Assembly (NCBI RefSeq): GCF_014384885.1
Contig: NZ_JACRST010000010.1
Span: 29,090 to 93,089 of the forward strand
DNA: 64,000 bases
Direction of reading: 5' to 3'
DNA from: Ligaoa zhengdingensis
GTDB lineage: Bacteria > Bacillota > Clostridia > Oscillospirales > Ruminococcaceae
Under the pieces are notes generated by a model. It worked only from the letters and a program-made list of their open reading frames with translations, was not told the origin of the DNA and did no database searches. The translations under genes were made by a program, and so were the position numbers. Shown here piece after piece: positions 19,370 through 27,209 of the stretch. The number at the start of each line of letters is the position of its first letter. The stretch's first letter is position 1.

Positions 19370-20203
19370 ATGAGAAAGCATCTATCCACCATCATCTTAA
19401 TCACCGTCTTTTTTGTAGGCCTTTCCGTGCTGCTGTACCCCACGGTCAGCAACTATCTCAACCAGAGCAACGCGACCCACGCCATCGGGAATTACGACCA
19501 GGTACTCAACTCCATGGGCGACGAGGAAAACGGGAAGTTGCTCGCCCGCGCGCAGGAGTACAACTGCGAGCTGGCTGCTCACCCGCCGCGCCTGGTGAAC
19601 GGCGAACCTGAAGGGGAGGACTACCGGGCCCTCCTCGACGTCACCGGGAACGGCATGATCGGGTATCTCACCATCAAGCGCCTGGGGGTGATGCTGCCGG
19701 TCTACCACGGCACTTCCGAGCGGGTGCTGTCGTCCGCGGCGGGGCACCTGGAGGGCAGCTCCCTGCCGGTGGGCGGGGCGAGTACCCACGCGGTCATCAC
19801 CGGACACCGCGGCCTGCCCGCAGCCAAGCTCTTCACCGACCTGGACCAGTTGGAAATAGGGGATACCTTTACGGTCACCACCCTGAACCAGACCCTGACC
19901 TATGAGGTGGACCAGATCAAGATTATGTTGCCCGAGGAGACGGACGACCTGGCGATTCTGCCCGGGGAGGACCATGTCACGCTGGTGACCTGCACCCCCT
20001 ACGCGGTCAACACCCACCGCCTGCTGGTGCGCGGGGTCGCGGTAGACGCGCCGCATCAAATGCGCATCGCGGCCGACGCGGTGCAGGTCGACCCCGTGAT
20101 CGTGGCGCCCTGCGTGGCGGCGCCGCTGCTGTTGATCTTGCTGTGCTTCCTGCTATTTTCCGGGCGGGGTGCAAAAAAACAGGGAAATTCCAGAAGGGAC
20201 TGA
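19370..20203 (+). CDS. srtC: Class C sortase (pilin polymerase)
   Basis: 277 residues. It has an N-terminal membrane segment (LSTIILITVFFVGLSVLLYP) and a C-terminal one (VIVAPCVAAPLLLILLCFLL), typical of class C. The catalytic His is in ITGHRGLP, Cys in TLVTCTPYAVNTHR, and Arg in LLVRG. A class C lid motif is not obvious in the first 100 residues. ATG 19370 follows GGGGGAGG; the open frame upstream is a GC hairpin (19313-19365). It likely polymerises the LPTTG pilin encoded just before it. Confidence 0.94.
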   Translation: MRKHLSTIILITVFFVGLSVLLYPTVSNYLNQSNATHAIGNYDQVLNSMGDEENGKLLARAQEYNCELAAHPPRLVNGEPEGEDYRALLDVTGNGMIGYLTIKRLGVMLPVYHGTSERVLSSAAGHLEGSSLPVGGASTHAVITGHRGLPAAKLFTDLDQLEIGDTFTVTTLNQTLTYEVDQIKIMLPEETDDLAILPGEDHVTLVTCTPYAVNTHRLLVRGVAVDAPHQMRIAADAVQVDPVIVAPCVAAPLLLILLCFLLFSGRGAKKQGNSRRD

Positions 20204-21187
20204 ATGAGGATGAGAATCAAATTAAAACGGTGGATCATGGCGCTGCTGGCGGGGCTGTTCTGCGGCCTTGCCGTGATCCAGCTCTCCCCGCCGGTCTGTG
20301 CGGCGGGCTATCTACAGCCCAATCGGGAGGCGTCTCTTTCCCTGCTCTATCAGATTCGCGGCAGCGGGGTGGCGGGCCTCAAGGTGCACCTCTACCGCGT
20401 CGCAGAGATCAGCGAAACGGCTGATTTTACCCTGTCGGGCGATTTCGCCGGATATCCGGTGGAGCTCGGCGATTTGCAAACCAGCTCGGCGTGGGAGGCC
20501 GCAGCCGAGACCCTGGCGGCCTACGCGGCGGCGGATGGCCACACGGCGCTGCGGGATGCATCCAGCGGCGCACAGGGGGAAGTGACCTTCGGCGAGCTGC
20601 AAACGGGGCTCTACCTCGTGGTGACCGACCTGTGGCGGCAGGGGAGAAAGCGCATCGCCTTCGACCCGTTTTTGATTTCCCTGCCCAGCCTGAACGAGGA
20701 GGACGCCTGGGTCTACGACGTGCAGGCGTTCCCCAAGGGGGAATCCTACCAGACCTCCGGCCCCGGCGGGGACGACAAGATCACCTATCAGGTGGTGAAG
20801 CACTGGGAGGACGCCGATCAGGATGCCCACCGCCCAAAGAACGTCACTGTGGAAATCAGGAAGGACGGGGAGTGGTACTCCACGCAGACGCTCTCCTCCG
20901 AGAACAGTTGGGCCTACACCTGGCGCGCCAGGGACGACGGCAGCACCTGGTGGGTGGTGGAACGGGATGTCCCCGACGCCTATCAGGTGCAGGTCTCCCG
21001 GGATGGGACGATGCTGACCGTGACCAACCGTTACACCGGTCCGGGTTCCCCGGGGCAAGAACCGGGCGATAAGCTGCCCCAGACCGGGCAGCTCTGGTGG
21101 CCGGTGCCGCTGATGGCGGCGGCGGGCCTGGTTTTATTCGGCGCTGGCTGGGCGATGTGCATTAGAAAAAAGAATGAGGAGAAGTAG
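20204..21187 (+). CDS. Minor/basal LPxTG pilin with Cna_B domain
   Basis: 327 residues. Signal peptide core is LLAGLFCGLAVIQLSPPVCA. The N-terminal pilin-like domain contains GLKVHLYRVAEI. A Cna_B repeat (TYQVVKHWEDADQDAHRP to VTNRYTGP, about 195-275) follows. The LPQTG motif is at 291-295, then a membrane anchor and a short KKNEEK tail. It probably forms the base of the pilus or links it to the wall (inference by analogy with other three-pilin operons). It starts directly after the sortase stop and overlaps the next gene by 14 bp. Confidence 0.9.
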   Translation: MRMRIKLKRWIMALLAGLFCGLAVIQLSPPVCAAGYLQPNREASLSLLYQIRGSGVAGLKVHLYRVAEISETADFTLSGDFAGYPVELGDLQTSSAWEAAAETLAAYAAADGHTALRDASSGAQGEVTFGELQTGLYLVVTDLWRQGRKRIAFDPFLISLPSLNEEDAWVYDVQAFPKGESYQTSGPGGDDKITYQVVKHWEDADQDAHRPKNVTVEIRKDGEWYSTQTLSSENSWAYTWRARDDGSTWWVVERDVPDAYQVQVSRDGTMLTVTNRYTGPGSPGQEPGDKLPQTGQLWWPVPLMAAAGLVLFGAGWAMCIRKKNEEK

Positions 21188-21758
21188 GCTGGGCCTCCGC
21201 CTTATGCTTGCGGGGCTGGCGCTCATCATCGGCGCGTTCGCCCTGTTGCTTCACAACAGCCGCGTGGATCACAGGGCCGGGGAGGCGGCCGCCGCGGTTG
21301 TGCAAAAGCTGCAAACCGCCCTTCCGCCCGAGCCGGGCAGCCAGGCGGCTGCCGGTGCGGAGATGCCTGCGGTGGAAATCGACGGGTATACCTACATCGG
21401 CGTGCTCGACCTGCCCGACGGCGGGCCCTCCCTGCCCGTCCAATCGGCCTGGGACGAGGGCGGCGCGCTGGTTTCCCCCTGCCGTTACCAGGGCTCGGCC
21501 TACGACGGGTCGCTGATCGTCGCCGGACACAACTACAAGACCGGCTTCGGCCGGCTGTATGGCGTGGCCCCCGGCGACGCGGTCCGCTTCACCGATATGA
21601 ACGGCGCGGTGTTTGAATACGTCGTATCCCAGCTTGAGACGGTGGACCAGTACGACCTGGCGGGCATGGAGCGCGGCGAGTGGGATATGACGTTGTTTTC
21701 CTGCACACTGGATGGAAGGCGCCGCGTCGCGGTGCGGTGTGTGCGTGTGGACGGATGA
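21174..21758 (+). CDS. Second sortase of the pilus locus
   Basis: 194 residues. One N-terminal membrane segment (LMLAGLALIIGAFALLLH) is present and no C-terminal one. The catalytic His is in IVAGHNYKTGFG, the Cys in TLFSCTLDGRRR and the Arg two to four residues further. Its short size and LFSC motif differ from the class C enzyme upstream, so it may anchor the finished pilus or the basal pilin to the cell wall. I cannot assign the class with certainty. It is the last gene of the operon. Confidence 0.85.
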   Translation: MRRSRLGLRLMLAGLALIIGAFALLLHNSRVDHRAGEAAAAVVQKLQTALPPEPGSQAAAGAEMPAVEIDGYTYIGVLDLPDGGPSLPVQSAWDEGGALVSPCRYQGSAYDGSLIVAGHNYKTGFGRLYGVAPGDAVRFTDMNGAVFEYVVSQLETVDQYDLAGMERGEWDMTLFSCTLDGRRRVAVRCVRVDG

Positions 21759-21786
21759 AAGGGATTGCAGAAAGGGAGCGTTGACA

Positions 21787-22431
21787 TTGGGGCGGCTGAT
21801 AGAGCTGAGCGGGGAGCGTTTTGGAAAGCTCACAGTGCTGCACCGGTCAGAGGAGCCGCATTCGCGGGTATATTGGACCTGCCGGTGCGACTGCGGGAAT
21901 ATCGTGGAGGCGACGACAAGCAACCTGAAAAGCGGTCATGTCGTGAGCTGCGGGTGCAGGCGTGTCAGCCCGTACATCGGCAAGCGGTACGGGAAGCTGG
22001 TGGTGTTGGAAAAGACGGAGGAGACAGTCCAGCACGGGAGTACGAAATCGCCCCTTTGGAAATGCCGGTGCGATTGCGGCAACATCGTGTTGGTGCGTTT
22101 GGATAGCCTCACGTCGGGCACAACGCGGAGCTGCGGGTGCATGGCGGCGGAAAAGGTAGAGAAGATGCGCGAGGCCGCGGGATACATAGAAGGGACGCAG
22201 GTGACGCGAATACGGAAAATTATGGAACAGAATGCTGGGAAGGGCGAGGAGGTCATCGGGGTCACCTACCAGCAGAACAAGTGGCGGGCGATGATTAAAT
22301 TCCAGGGGAAGAAGTACAACCTGGGGAGATACGACAACCGGGCGGAGGCGGCTGAGGCGCGCCGGTTTGCGGAAAAGGAGCTTTTCGGCGCGTTTTTGGA
22401 AAAACTCAGCAAGTCGGAAGGAAATGTCTAA
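21787..22431 (+). CDS. Zinc-knuckle and AP2-domain protein (mobile-element type)
   Basis: 214 residues from TTG 21787, chosen because AAGGGAG is 8-9 nt upstream. Two tandem copies of a GERFGKL..W.CRCDCGN..SC-type Cys-rich unit (about 8-60 and 68-125, each with CxCDCGN and a CGC) look like zinc-binding modules. The C terminus (GVTYQQNKWRAMIKFQGKKY region, about 160-205) matches AP2-type DNA-binding domains, which in bacteria are found mostly in phage and homing-type genes. No recombinase or endonuclease is adjacent. It probably arrived by transfer behind the pilus operon. Confidence 0.75.
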   Translation: MGRLIELSGERFGKLTVLHRSEEPHSRVYWTCRCDCGNIVEATTSNLKSGHVVSCGCRRVSPYIGKRYGKLVVLEKTEETVQHGSTKSPLWKCRCDCGNIVLVRLDSLTSGTTRSCGCMAAEKVEKMREAAGYIEGTQVTRIRKIMEQNAGKGEEVIGVTYQQNKWRAMIKFQGKKYNLGRYDNRAEAAEARRFAEKELFGAFLEKLSKSEGNV

Positions 22432-22450
22432 CATCGAGATAACGAACAAA

Positions 22451-22480
22451 ATCCCCCGGATCATCCGGGGGATTTATATT
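22451..22480. terminator. Bidirectional terminator
   Basis: ATCCCCCGGA-TC-ATCCGGGGGAT followed by TTATATTT, between convergent genes. Confidence 0.85.
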
Positions 22481-22507
22481 TGTTGGCTATCAGCAAACGC
22501 CGGCCGG

Positions 22508-22852
22508 CTACCCGGCCAGCAGGCAGTTCTCGCCGAACCACCGCGCGCCCAGTGCGCCCACCTTTACCGCCAGCCGCGCGCCCGCCGGGGCGAACGGGCT
22601 GGCCTTCTGCGCCCAGCCCGCGGCTGTGTTGAGCCACTCGAACGAAACGTCGTAGCGCGTGCCGAACACAGCCAGATCGAGGTGCAGCGGCTGCTCGGAT
22701 TCCTCCAACTGCCACAGCGGCACGAACTCGCCGTATCCGGTCTCGCGGGTGTTGGCGTCGGCCACCGCGAACCCGCTCACCAGGCAACAGAGCAGCAGGG
22801 TGCAGATAAACGCCAGCATAAAACAGCGCCATCTGATCTTCATTTTCATCAT
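22508..22852 (-). CDS. Small exported or membrane-anchored protein, unknown
   Basis: 114 residues. The hydrophobic N-terminal segment (CFMLAFICTLLLCCLVSGFAVA) could be a signal peptide or anchor. The rest is soluble with no motif I recognise (FVPLWQLEESEQPLHLDLAVFG region). It is the last gene of a gpr-spoIIP unit, 24 nt after spoIIP, so a sporulation role is possible by context only. Confidence 0.65.
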   Translation of the reverse strand: MMKMKIRWRCFMLAFICTLLLCCLVSGFAVADANTRETGYGEFVPLWQLEESEQPLHLDLAVFGTRYDVSFEWLNTAAGWAQKASPFAPAGARLAVKVGALGARWFGENCLLAG

Positions 22853-22876
22853 CCTCGCGTTTTTTCTTTCCTTTTG

Positions 22877-24142
22877 TCAGGGCATGGGGCTTTCGCCGGG
22901 CATCCAGGGGCTGTCGGCCGTGGTGTAGGTCTCCCCGGCCCCGCTTTGTGGCGCGAGGGTGGCCGCTCCCTCTGGCAGGGTGCCCTTGAGCGCCTCGGCC
23001 AGCGCTTTGCCGATCAGCTCGCCCGAATATTCGGCCTCCTCCAGCGTGTTGCCGTGGCTGCCGAACTCCAATAAAATCGACCCCTTGGTGAGGTCCATGT
23101 TGTATTTGCGGTAACAGAAAAAGATCGGCCGCATCAGGCCGGGATACATGCCCTCGGCGGTGCTTTGCAGGGCGGCCGCAAACCGCAGGTTGCTCGGCCA
23201 GTCGGGCACCCCCATGGTGCCGTCCTCGCACCCGGTAATAATCATCACCTGCGCGGCCTTTTTGCCCTCAATTTCGGCGGTCGCCTTGACGATCACGTCA
23301 TCTTCGGGCTGGATGGCGTCGCGGTGCACGTCGAGCACCACCTTGATGGAGGGGTACTCCTCCAGCCAGGCCTTCACCGTCTCGGCGCTGCGCTCATACG
23401 CGCCGTTGTACGAGGGGTAGTCGTGCTGGGTGTCGTCGTGGATCACCCCGATGCCGGCGGCCTCGAGCTGCTCGGCGATGCGGTTGCCCACCTGCACCAT
23501 GTTGCAGCTGTTGTCGGTGCTGCGCCAGGTGCCGCGGGTGTCGTAAAAATCCACCGGATAGGGCTCATAGGCTTCGGTGGCGTGGGTGTGCAGGATGAGC
23601 ACCTGGGGTTCCGTGGTCTCCTCCAGTTTGAGCTCCAGCGGCTGGTCGAGCTCGGCCTGCACCTCGTCGTTCTCCAGGTTGGTGGAGTTTTTGAGATAGC
23701 CCGCGGCCAGCGGGATGTACAGCGGGGTGCCGTCCGCACCGTATTGCACCTCGCGGATGGTCCCCCGGAAGCGGGGCGGCACGCTGTCCGGCCCGGGCAG
23801 GTCGGGTTGATCTTCATCCCGCGGGGCGTTTTCATCGGGTACAGAGGAGAGATCCGCGCCGGGGCTGGAGGGGACCTCCGGCGCGGAGGAAACGGCGGGA
23901 GGGGCCTGCGATACGATGGGGTCGTCCTTTTCGCCGTTTTCAAACAGTTCCGAGTTGAACCGCTCCTCCAGCAGCGCCACGCTGCCCTCGGGCATGTTCA
24001 CATAGGCCGAGACCAGGGCCGCGCGCGCGGCGAGGTCGGTCAGGACGGGGAGGGAACGGTAGGCTCCCCACCCGATCAGCGGTACGGCCAGCAGCAGGGC
24101 CAGCGCTTTTTTGATCTGTCGCGTTCTTCTGTGTCTGGCCAC
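22877..24142 (-). CDS. spoIIP: Stage II sporulation protein P
   Basis: Peptidoglycan amidase/endopeptidase that thins septal wall and drives engulfment together with SpoIID and SpoIIM in the mother cell. It has 421 residues. An N-terminal membrane anchor (ALALLLAVPLIGWGAY) is followed by a Pro/Ser-rich linker (about 75-125) and the C-terminal SpoIIP domain with LILHTHATEAY and VLDVHRDAI, the zinc-ligand regions. Start is GTG. It lies 79 nt downstream of gpr, the usual cluster. Confidence 0.95.
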   Translation of the reverse strand: MARHRRTRQIKKALALLLAVPLIGWGAYRSLPVLTDLAARAALVSAYVNMPEGSVALLEERFNSELFENGEKDDPIVSQAPPAVSSAPEVPSSPGADLSSVPDENAPRDEDQPDLPGPDSVPPRFRGTIREVQYGADGTPLYIPLAAGYLKNSTNLENDEVQAELDQPLELKLEETTEPQVLILHTHATEAYEPYPVDFYDTRGTWRSTDNSCNMVQVGNRIAEQLEAAGIGVIHDDTQHDYPSYNGAYERSAETVKAWLEEYPSIKVVLDVHRDAIQPEDDVIVKATAEIEGKKAAQVMIITGCEDGTMGVPDWPSNLRFAAALQSTAEGMYPGLMRPIFFCYRKYNMDLTKGSILLEFGSHGNTLEEAEYSGELIGKALAEALKGTLPEGAATLAPQSGAGETYTTADSPWMPGESPMP

Positions 24143-24221
24143 CGCTTTTCCCCCATCCTGTTTGAGATCGCTGCTTCTTTCATAGTTATGAAAATCAGGA
24201 TGGATTTATACCGGCAAAGGG

Positions 24222-25118
24222 TTACGGGGCGGACAGGGCCGCGATATCTGTAAGGCTGATGGCGGGCTGAAGCGCCCGGTTGATGGCCAGCGAGATCACC
24301 CGCGCCGCCCGCCGGATGAGCAGGTCGATCTCGCGCGGGGTCACCATCATGGCGCAGCCGCGCGGCTCAAAGCGCGCGCGCAGCTCGTCCTCATCCAGCC
24401 CGTCGCGTCCGGTCATCAGGTCGCCCGCCAGGGTGACGCCGTCCACCACCGTGGGCACCCCGATCGACACCACCGGCACCCCCAGCGTCTGGCGGGAGAG
24501 CTCCTTGCGGGCGTTGGCCACCCCCGACCCGGGCGAGATGCCGGAGTTTGCCACCTGCACCGTGCGCCCCAGCCTCTCGAGGCTGCGGGAGGCCAGCGCG
24601 TCCACCGCGATGACGCAGCAGGGTTTGATATCCCGCACGATGGCCGCGATGATCTCGCCGGTCTCCACGCCGGTCTGGCCCAGCACGCCCGGCGCGATGG
24701 CCGCCACCGGGCGCAAACCTTCCAGCCCCGCGGCGCGCGCCACCTCCCCCTGGATGTGCCGCGTGGCGAGCATGCCGTCGATCACCTTGGGGCCGAGCGC
24801 GTCCGGCGTGATCTGCACATTGCCCAGCCCCGCCACCAGCACCAGGCCCTTGTCGTCCCCCACCAGCCGCGCAATCTGTTCGGCCATGGCCTCGATCTCG
24901 TCGTGCGCCGCGGTCACGTCGTCGGAAAACGCGGGCACCGTGATGGTGACGTACTCGCCCACCGGCTTGCCGATGCGCCGCGCGGCCTGCTCCTGTGTGA
25001 TGCGGATGCGGTTGATCGAAAGCTGGCCGGCCCGCCACTCCTCCGATTCCACCCCTGTCAGCCCCTCGCTGCGGTGCTGCTGCTCCAGCTCCATGGCGAG
25101 GTCGGTGCGAAAATTCAT
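24222..25118 (-). CDS. gpr: Germination protease GPR
   Basis: Aspartic-type endopeptidase that degrades small acid-soluble spore proteins at germination. It has 298 residues. The N terminus MNFRTDLAMELEQQ begins almost at the RTDLA motif where Bacillus GPR is cleaved, so the propeptide is very short here. The conserved core includes ERLGRTVQVANSGISPGSGV and the glycine-rich VLVAGLGN region. It is divergent from rpsT, as in many Clostridia and Bacilli. Confidence 0.95.
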   Translation of the reverse strand: MNFRTDLAMELEQQHRSEGLTGVESEEWRAGQLSINRIRITQEQAARRIGKPVGEYVTITVPAFSDDVTAAHDEIEAMAEQIARLVGDDKGLVLVAGLGNVQITPDALGPKVIDGMLATRHIQGEVARAAGLEGLRPVAAIAPGVLGQTGVETGEIIAAIVRDIKPCCVIAVDALASRSLERLGRTVQVANSGISPGSGVANARKELSRQTLGVPVVSIGVPTVVDGVTLAGDLMTGRDGLDEDELRARFEPRGCAMMVTPREIDLLIRRAARVISLAINRALQPAISLTDIAALSAP

Positions 25119-25243
25119 AGAAAACGCTCCTTCCGCCGGGCTTTCCGGCCGTTCTTCCCCTTTAGTTTGGTCCGTTTGGCGCTATCTTATCGCTGTTTCT
25201 CAAAAAAAATCCCGGCGATCCGCGACTTTTTGCGCAAAAACAG

Positions 25244-25272
25244 TTGCAATTTGGGCATAAAAATGATAAGAT
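25244..25272 (+). promoter_or_regulatory. Sigma-A promoter of rpsT
   Basis: TTGCAA, 17 bp, TAAGAT, about 38 bp before the rpsT start. Confidence 0.8.
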
Positions 25273-25309
25273 AAATTGTACTGCCATGAGACGCGAAGGA
25301 GGTGTGAAT

Positions 25310-25570
25310 ATGCCTAACATTAAATCTGCCAAAAAAAGAGTGAAGGTCATCGCTGTGAAAACCGCTCAGAACAAGGCCGTGAAAACCAATCTCAAAACTG
25401 TGATTAAGAACGCGGAGCTGGCGCTGGCGAACAACGACGCGAACAAAGCGGAGGCTGTCAAGCTGGCTGTGAAAAAGATCGACCAGGCCGCCGCTAAAAA
25501 TATTCTTCACAAAAACTGCGCCGCGAGAAAAAAATCCCACCTCGCCAGCAAGCTGAACGCTGTGGGCTGA
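25310..25570 (+). CDS. rpsT: 30S ribosomal protein S20
   Basis: 86-residue, Lys/Ala-rich helical protein that binds 16S rRNA. The start MPNIKSAKKRVKV is universal for the family and has GAAGGAGG 7 nt upstream. It is monocistronic with its own terminator. The neighbours gpr and spoIIP are the usual ones. Confidence 0.97.
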   Translation: MPNIKSAKKRVKVIAVKTAQNKAVKTNLKTVIKNAELALANNDANKAEAVKLAVKKIDQAAAKNILHKNCAARKKSHLASKLNAVG

Positions 25571-25589
25571 TTGGGACGAAAGACGCAAC

Positions 25590-25630
25590 AAAAAAGGTTT
25601 GGGGAGCCGTTCCTCAAACCTTTTTCTTTT
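25590..25630 (+). terminator. Terminator of rpsT
   Basis: AAAAAGGTTTGGGGA / TCCTCAAACCTTTTT followed by CTTTT. Confidence 0.9.
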
Positions 25631-25697
25631 AAAATGGGTATCGACATTTTTCGACAAACCCCTTGATTTTCTGGAAAAGATAGCCTATAATAAACGT

Positions 25698-25987
25698 GAG
25701 GCGCAAAAAGCGCAAGGCAGGCCCAGAGGTTAGCCCCCTCTGCGCCCTGCATATGAGGGATCAGCTCATACACCGCGGCTAAGTGCCGCGCCTTGCAACG
25801 ACATTATACAACATTTTTCCCGCCCTGTAAAGCAAGGGGCAGGGGCCGGCCGCGGGCAAAGCCCGCGGTGGGAGAGCGGACCGGGGAGAATGTGCCGCGC
25901 TGTATTTTGCAGGCGGTCTGCGTTGCACGAGTGGATGGCAAACATTCGGGGTGCTGTATGAGTAAGAAACATGCAGCGCCCTTTTTG
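25698..25987 (+). ncRNA. Unrecognised structured RNA, copy A (sense)
   Basis: Promoter TTGATT 25663-25668, 17 bp, TATAAT 25686-25691. The predicted 5' domain is closed by GCAAGGC/GCCTTGC and holds three hairpins: CAGAGG/CCTCTG, TATGAG/CTCATA and GCGGC/GCCGC. A variable GC hairpin (CGCGGGC/GCCCGCG near 25850-25867) follows. A conserved 3' domain (GAATGT pairs with ACATTC) ends in the terminator GGTGCTGTATG/CATGCAGCGCC plus CTTTTT (25950-25986). A second strong terminator lies at 26002-26042. Copies B and C are nearly identical, and D is diverged. I do not recognise the family. Riboswitch, tmRNA, RNase P, SRP and 6S RNA signatures were not found. Confidence 0.8.
25700..25796 (-). ncRNA. Putative antisense RNA of copy A
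   Basis: Minus-strand promoter TTTACA (25826-25831), 17 bp, TATAAT (25803-25808). It would transcribe back through the three-hairpin domain and stop near the GCCTTGC-GCTTTTT end, about 95-100 nt. The same promoter with 17-bp spacing occurs in all four copies. Confidence 0.5.
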
Positions 25988-26001
25988 CGTCCTCAAAACA
26001 G

Positions 26002-26042
26002 AAGCCGGGCGAGGTGGTTGCAGACGCCTCCGCCCGGCTTTT
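26002..26042 (+). terminator. Second terminator of RNA copy A
   Basis: AGCCGGGCG / CGCCCGGCT, interrupted by an inner hairpin, then TTTT. Equivalent hairpins follow copies B (47056-47096) and C (57501-57541). Confidence 0.9.
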
Positions 26043-26045
26043 GCG

Positions 26046-27115
26046 CGCTTTTTGCAGGGCTTTTGCTGCCGTGCGGCGGAGTTTTGTGGCCGCGCTGCTG
26101 GGGGCGGCTTTGCGCACTGCCGTGCGGCTGCCTCGGCAACACCCCCGGGGGCATGCCTGGGCGGGTTGGCACTTTGCTTTGCAGCTACGGGCACCGAGCC
26201 CAATGCCTTAACAAGTGTTCTCCTCGGCACCGCCCCCGCGCGACGACTCGCTTTTGGTACACGCCAAAAGCGAGCAAAAACGTGTCAAAGGGGGCACCCC
26301 TTTGAAAACCCCGTTGTGCGCCCGGAGATAAAATCAGCGCTGGTGATGGCGAAGTACGGCAAGCCCCCTCGGCAATGGTTCTGAAGTCGCTTCGCGAAAA
26401 GAGGGAAGGGCACGCTTCGCTCCCACCAACCATTGCCCCTTGCGGGGTGCCCTCGGGCGATACCAGTAAGGCGCGCAGGCCCCGCACCGCTTGATTTTTG
26501 GCTCCGGGTCGGCAACGCCGACAGGAAAGCCGGGGATGACACTTACTAGGCCATGGGGCGCGGTGGCCGAAGCCGGAAAAGCCCAAGTAAGAAAACCGCA
26601 CTTACGCCCTCGGAGGGGCGGAGGATCTAGGGCAAGCGGGGGACGGCTGAGTGTATGCGGGCATTACCCGAGGGGATCCCGCCAAAGGCGGGACAGGTGC
26701 CTGATTGGAGCGAGTGCGCTCCCTGGAATTTGCACGAAGCGACTGGAAGGCACCTGCCGAGGGAACTTGTGAGAACCGATAAAAACAGCGCAGGCCGTCT
26801 ACTCCGCCCCCTAGGGGGGATGCCAAAGGGGGGAACGCCCTTTGGCGCGCTTTTGCATCCTTTTGGCGCGTGCCAAAAGGATGGCGTCGTGCGGGGGCGC
26901 AACCCCGCTGGCCAGTGGCCAGGCCCAAGCCGGGCCAGTTGCGCTACAATACGCAAAACACTGTGTCCGTAGCTGTAAGCCAGGTGCAAACTAAAGCGCC
27001 CAGGCCCAAGCCGGGCCGGTTGCGCTATAGTGCGCAATACACTCTGCCCGTAGCCAGTAAATACCAGCCAACCCCGCCGGGCAGCGCCCGGGGCGCTATG
27101 CCGGGTTAGTGCATG
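26046..27115. repeat. Mosaic repeat island II
   Basis: About 1.1 kb with the same modules as island I, several in opposite orientation. These include CTCGCTTTTGG/CCAAAAGCGAG at 26247-26274, CATCCTTTTGG/CCAAAAGGATG at 26856-26883, GCCAAAGGG/CCCTTTGGC at 26822-26846, GTCGGCAACGCCGAC near 26510, and TGGCCAGTGGCCA near 26910. No gene is supported. It follows RNA copy A directly. Confidence 0.85.
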
Positions 27116-27209
27116 GCAGCACGCAAAATGTTTACAAAAAAAGAGTATATTCTACCGGGCAGATTGTGCTATGCTAAGAAAACAAAAAAGTTTCGTTTAG
27201 GGTGATTAC

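Noticed and set aside
25890..25961. A 23-codon reading frame (starting MCRAVFCRR) in RNA copies A, B and C, as a possible small toxin peptide
   Set aside because: The ATG is only 1-2 nt from the GGGGAG box, substitutions among copies do not favour synonymous sites, and copy D does not keep the frame. Base pairing explains the conservation better.
25698..25987. Assignment of the repeated RNA to 6S, SRP, RNase P or tmRNA
   Set aside because: Their diagnostic strings and end structures are absent, and those RNAs are normally not present in four copies with antisense promoters.
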